In this document: positions 63,457 through 64,000 of the stretch, piece after piece
Numbering within the stretch: position 1 is the stretch's first letter
How the letters are laid out: every line of letters begins with the position of its first letter
The notes under the pieces: generated by a model
Databases searched by the model: none
Seen by the model: only the letters and a program-made list of their open reading frames with translations
Told to the model about the DNA's origin: nothing
NCBI GenBank assembly: GCA_963833115.1
Contig: CAWHWS010000002.1
Span: 806,001 to 870,000 of the forward strand
DNA from: Hasllibacter sp963833115
Lineage (GTDB): Bacteria > Pseudomonadota > Alphaproteobacteria > Rhodobacterales > Rhodobacteraceae
Length of the DNA: 64,000 nt
Reading direction: 5' to 3'
Program-made: the position numbers and the translations under genes

Positions 63457-64000
63457 CCCCCGGCGGCGGGCGGGGGGCGGCCTCGCCGGACGGCTGAAGG
63501 TCCAGGCGCTAGCGGACGGTTTCGTGGCCGCGGGCGTGTGCGCGCCGGACGCGGTGCCCGAGGCGGCGGGGCGGCTGCGGGACGCGCTGGCGGCGGGGCA
63601 TCACGGCACGATGGGCTGGATGGAGGACCGCGAGGGGCGCGAGGGCTGGCGGGCAGCCCCGGCCGCGATGTGGCCCGAGGTCCGCTCGGTGGTGATGCTC
63701 GCCGAGAGCTACGCGCCGGAGGTGGACCCGCTCGCCGTGCTGGAGCGGCCCGAGGCGGCGGCGGTGAGCGTCTACGCCGCCGGGCGGGACTATCATGACG
63801 TGGTCAAGAAGCGCCTCAAGCGGCTGGCGCGGTGGCTGGTCGCGGAGGCGGTCGCGGACGGCGCCGCGCGAGAGGACGTCGGGGTGAAGGTGTTCGTCGA
63901 CACCGCGCCGGTGATGGAGAAGCCGCTGGCGCAGGCGGCGGGGCTCGGCTGGCAGGGCAAGCACACGAACCTGCTCGGGCGGGGCTTCGGGAACTGGGTG
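63437..64000 (+). CDS. queG: Epoxyqueuosine reductase QueG, 5' part (cut by window edge)
   Basis: 188 codons are visible from ATG 63437, whose frame continues to the window end. Family features are MGWMEDREGREGWRAAP, VVMLAESYAPE, AAGRDYHDVVKKRLKRLARW, FVDTAPVMEKPLAQAAGLGW (with the catalytic Asp of VDTAP) and QGKHTNLLGRGFGNWV. QueG performs the last step of queuosine synthesis in tRNA using cobalamin and 4Fe-4S clusters; the cluster cysteines lie beyond the window. The start overlaps the GST gene by 20 bp in another frame. Confidence 0.9.
   Translation, partial: MPTSTSSPRRRAGGGLAGRLKVQALADGFVAAGVCAPDAVPEAAGRLRDALAAGHHGTMGWMEDREGREGWRAAPAAMWPEVRSVVMLAESYAPEVDPLAVLERPEAAAVSVYAAGRDYHDVVKKRLKRLARWLVAEAVADGAAREDVGVKVFVDTAPVMEKPLAQAAGLGWQGKHTNLLGRGFGNWV

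Overview
The window reads as a chromosomal segment of a very GC-rich alphaproteobacterium, most likely of the Rhodobacterales (Rhodobacteraceae/Paracoccaceae type). Supporting signs are an alphaproteobacterial LexA box (GTTC-N7-GTTC) in front of an imuA-imuB-dnaE2 cassette, the order NDUFA9-like / uppP / gltD / three small genes / gltB / mtgA / GST / queG, a VPLPA-CTERM protein, TRAP and TAXI transporters, and HWE-type histidine kinases. Codon third positions are almost all G or C. Genes are dense, with many ATGA start-stop overlaps and three convergent pairs whose stop codons share one CTAG. No IS element, prophage, CRISPR array or rRNA was seen; there is one tRNA.

Layout. 0-1.7 kb: a LysR regulator with a palindrome abutting its start, coupled to a class II aldolase and divergent from the start of a hydrophobic protein. 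1.7-8.6 kb: the SOS mutagenesis cassette imuA-imuB-dnaE2 (minus), with its LexA box but with an in-frame stop in imuB, a one-base frameshift in dnaE2 and several minisatellites. 8.8-15 kb: a sulfite dehydrogenase pair (sorAB-like), a TAXI-type TRAP transporter and a YbdK-type carboxylate-amine ligase. 15.1-24.9 kb: a DUF2235 hydrolase, a fused hydantoinase/5-oxoprolinase divergent from a DctPQM-type TRAP operon whose dctP is broken, a MarR-like regulator and a GH13 glucosidase. 24.9-26.4 kb: no recognisable gene.

26.4-35.9 kb is a run of mostly exported proteins of largely unknown function: an M15 peptidase, a 1031-residue YARHG plus peptidoglycan-binding protein, two tandem paralogues, a trypsin-fold protease-like protein, two orphan envelope proteins and a double peptidoglycan-binding protein. 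This is the best candidate here for an undescribed envelope module. 35.9-37.0 kb again lacks a recognisable gene. 37-42.8 kb: a Rossmann-fold protein, a DUF4394 protein, an ECF sigma factor with RskA-like anti-sigma factor, a fasciclin protein, a LysR and an aldo/keto reductase. Three promoters with identical AAC-N17-CGT geometry tie sigma factor, DUF4394 and fasciclin into one probable regulon.

42.8-50.4 kb is a signalling island: a stand-alone CheB, a CheB-CheR-PAS-HWE kinase fusion, a single-domain response regulator, a Crp/Fnr regulator and a second kinase. After 0.6 kb without genes come tRNA-Leu(CAG) with a clear sigma70 promoter and the conserved core block (NDUFA9-like, uppP, gltD, three small genes, gltB, VPLPA-CTERM protein, mtgA, a GST and the 5' part of queG). 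The glt region carries two copies of the operator-like palindrome GTCAGC-N3-GCTGAC and a four-copy ATGCAC array with exact 11-bp period.
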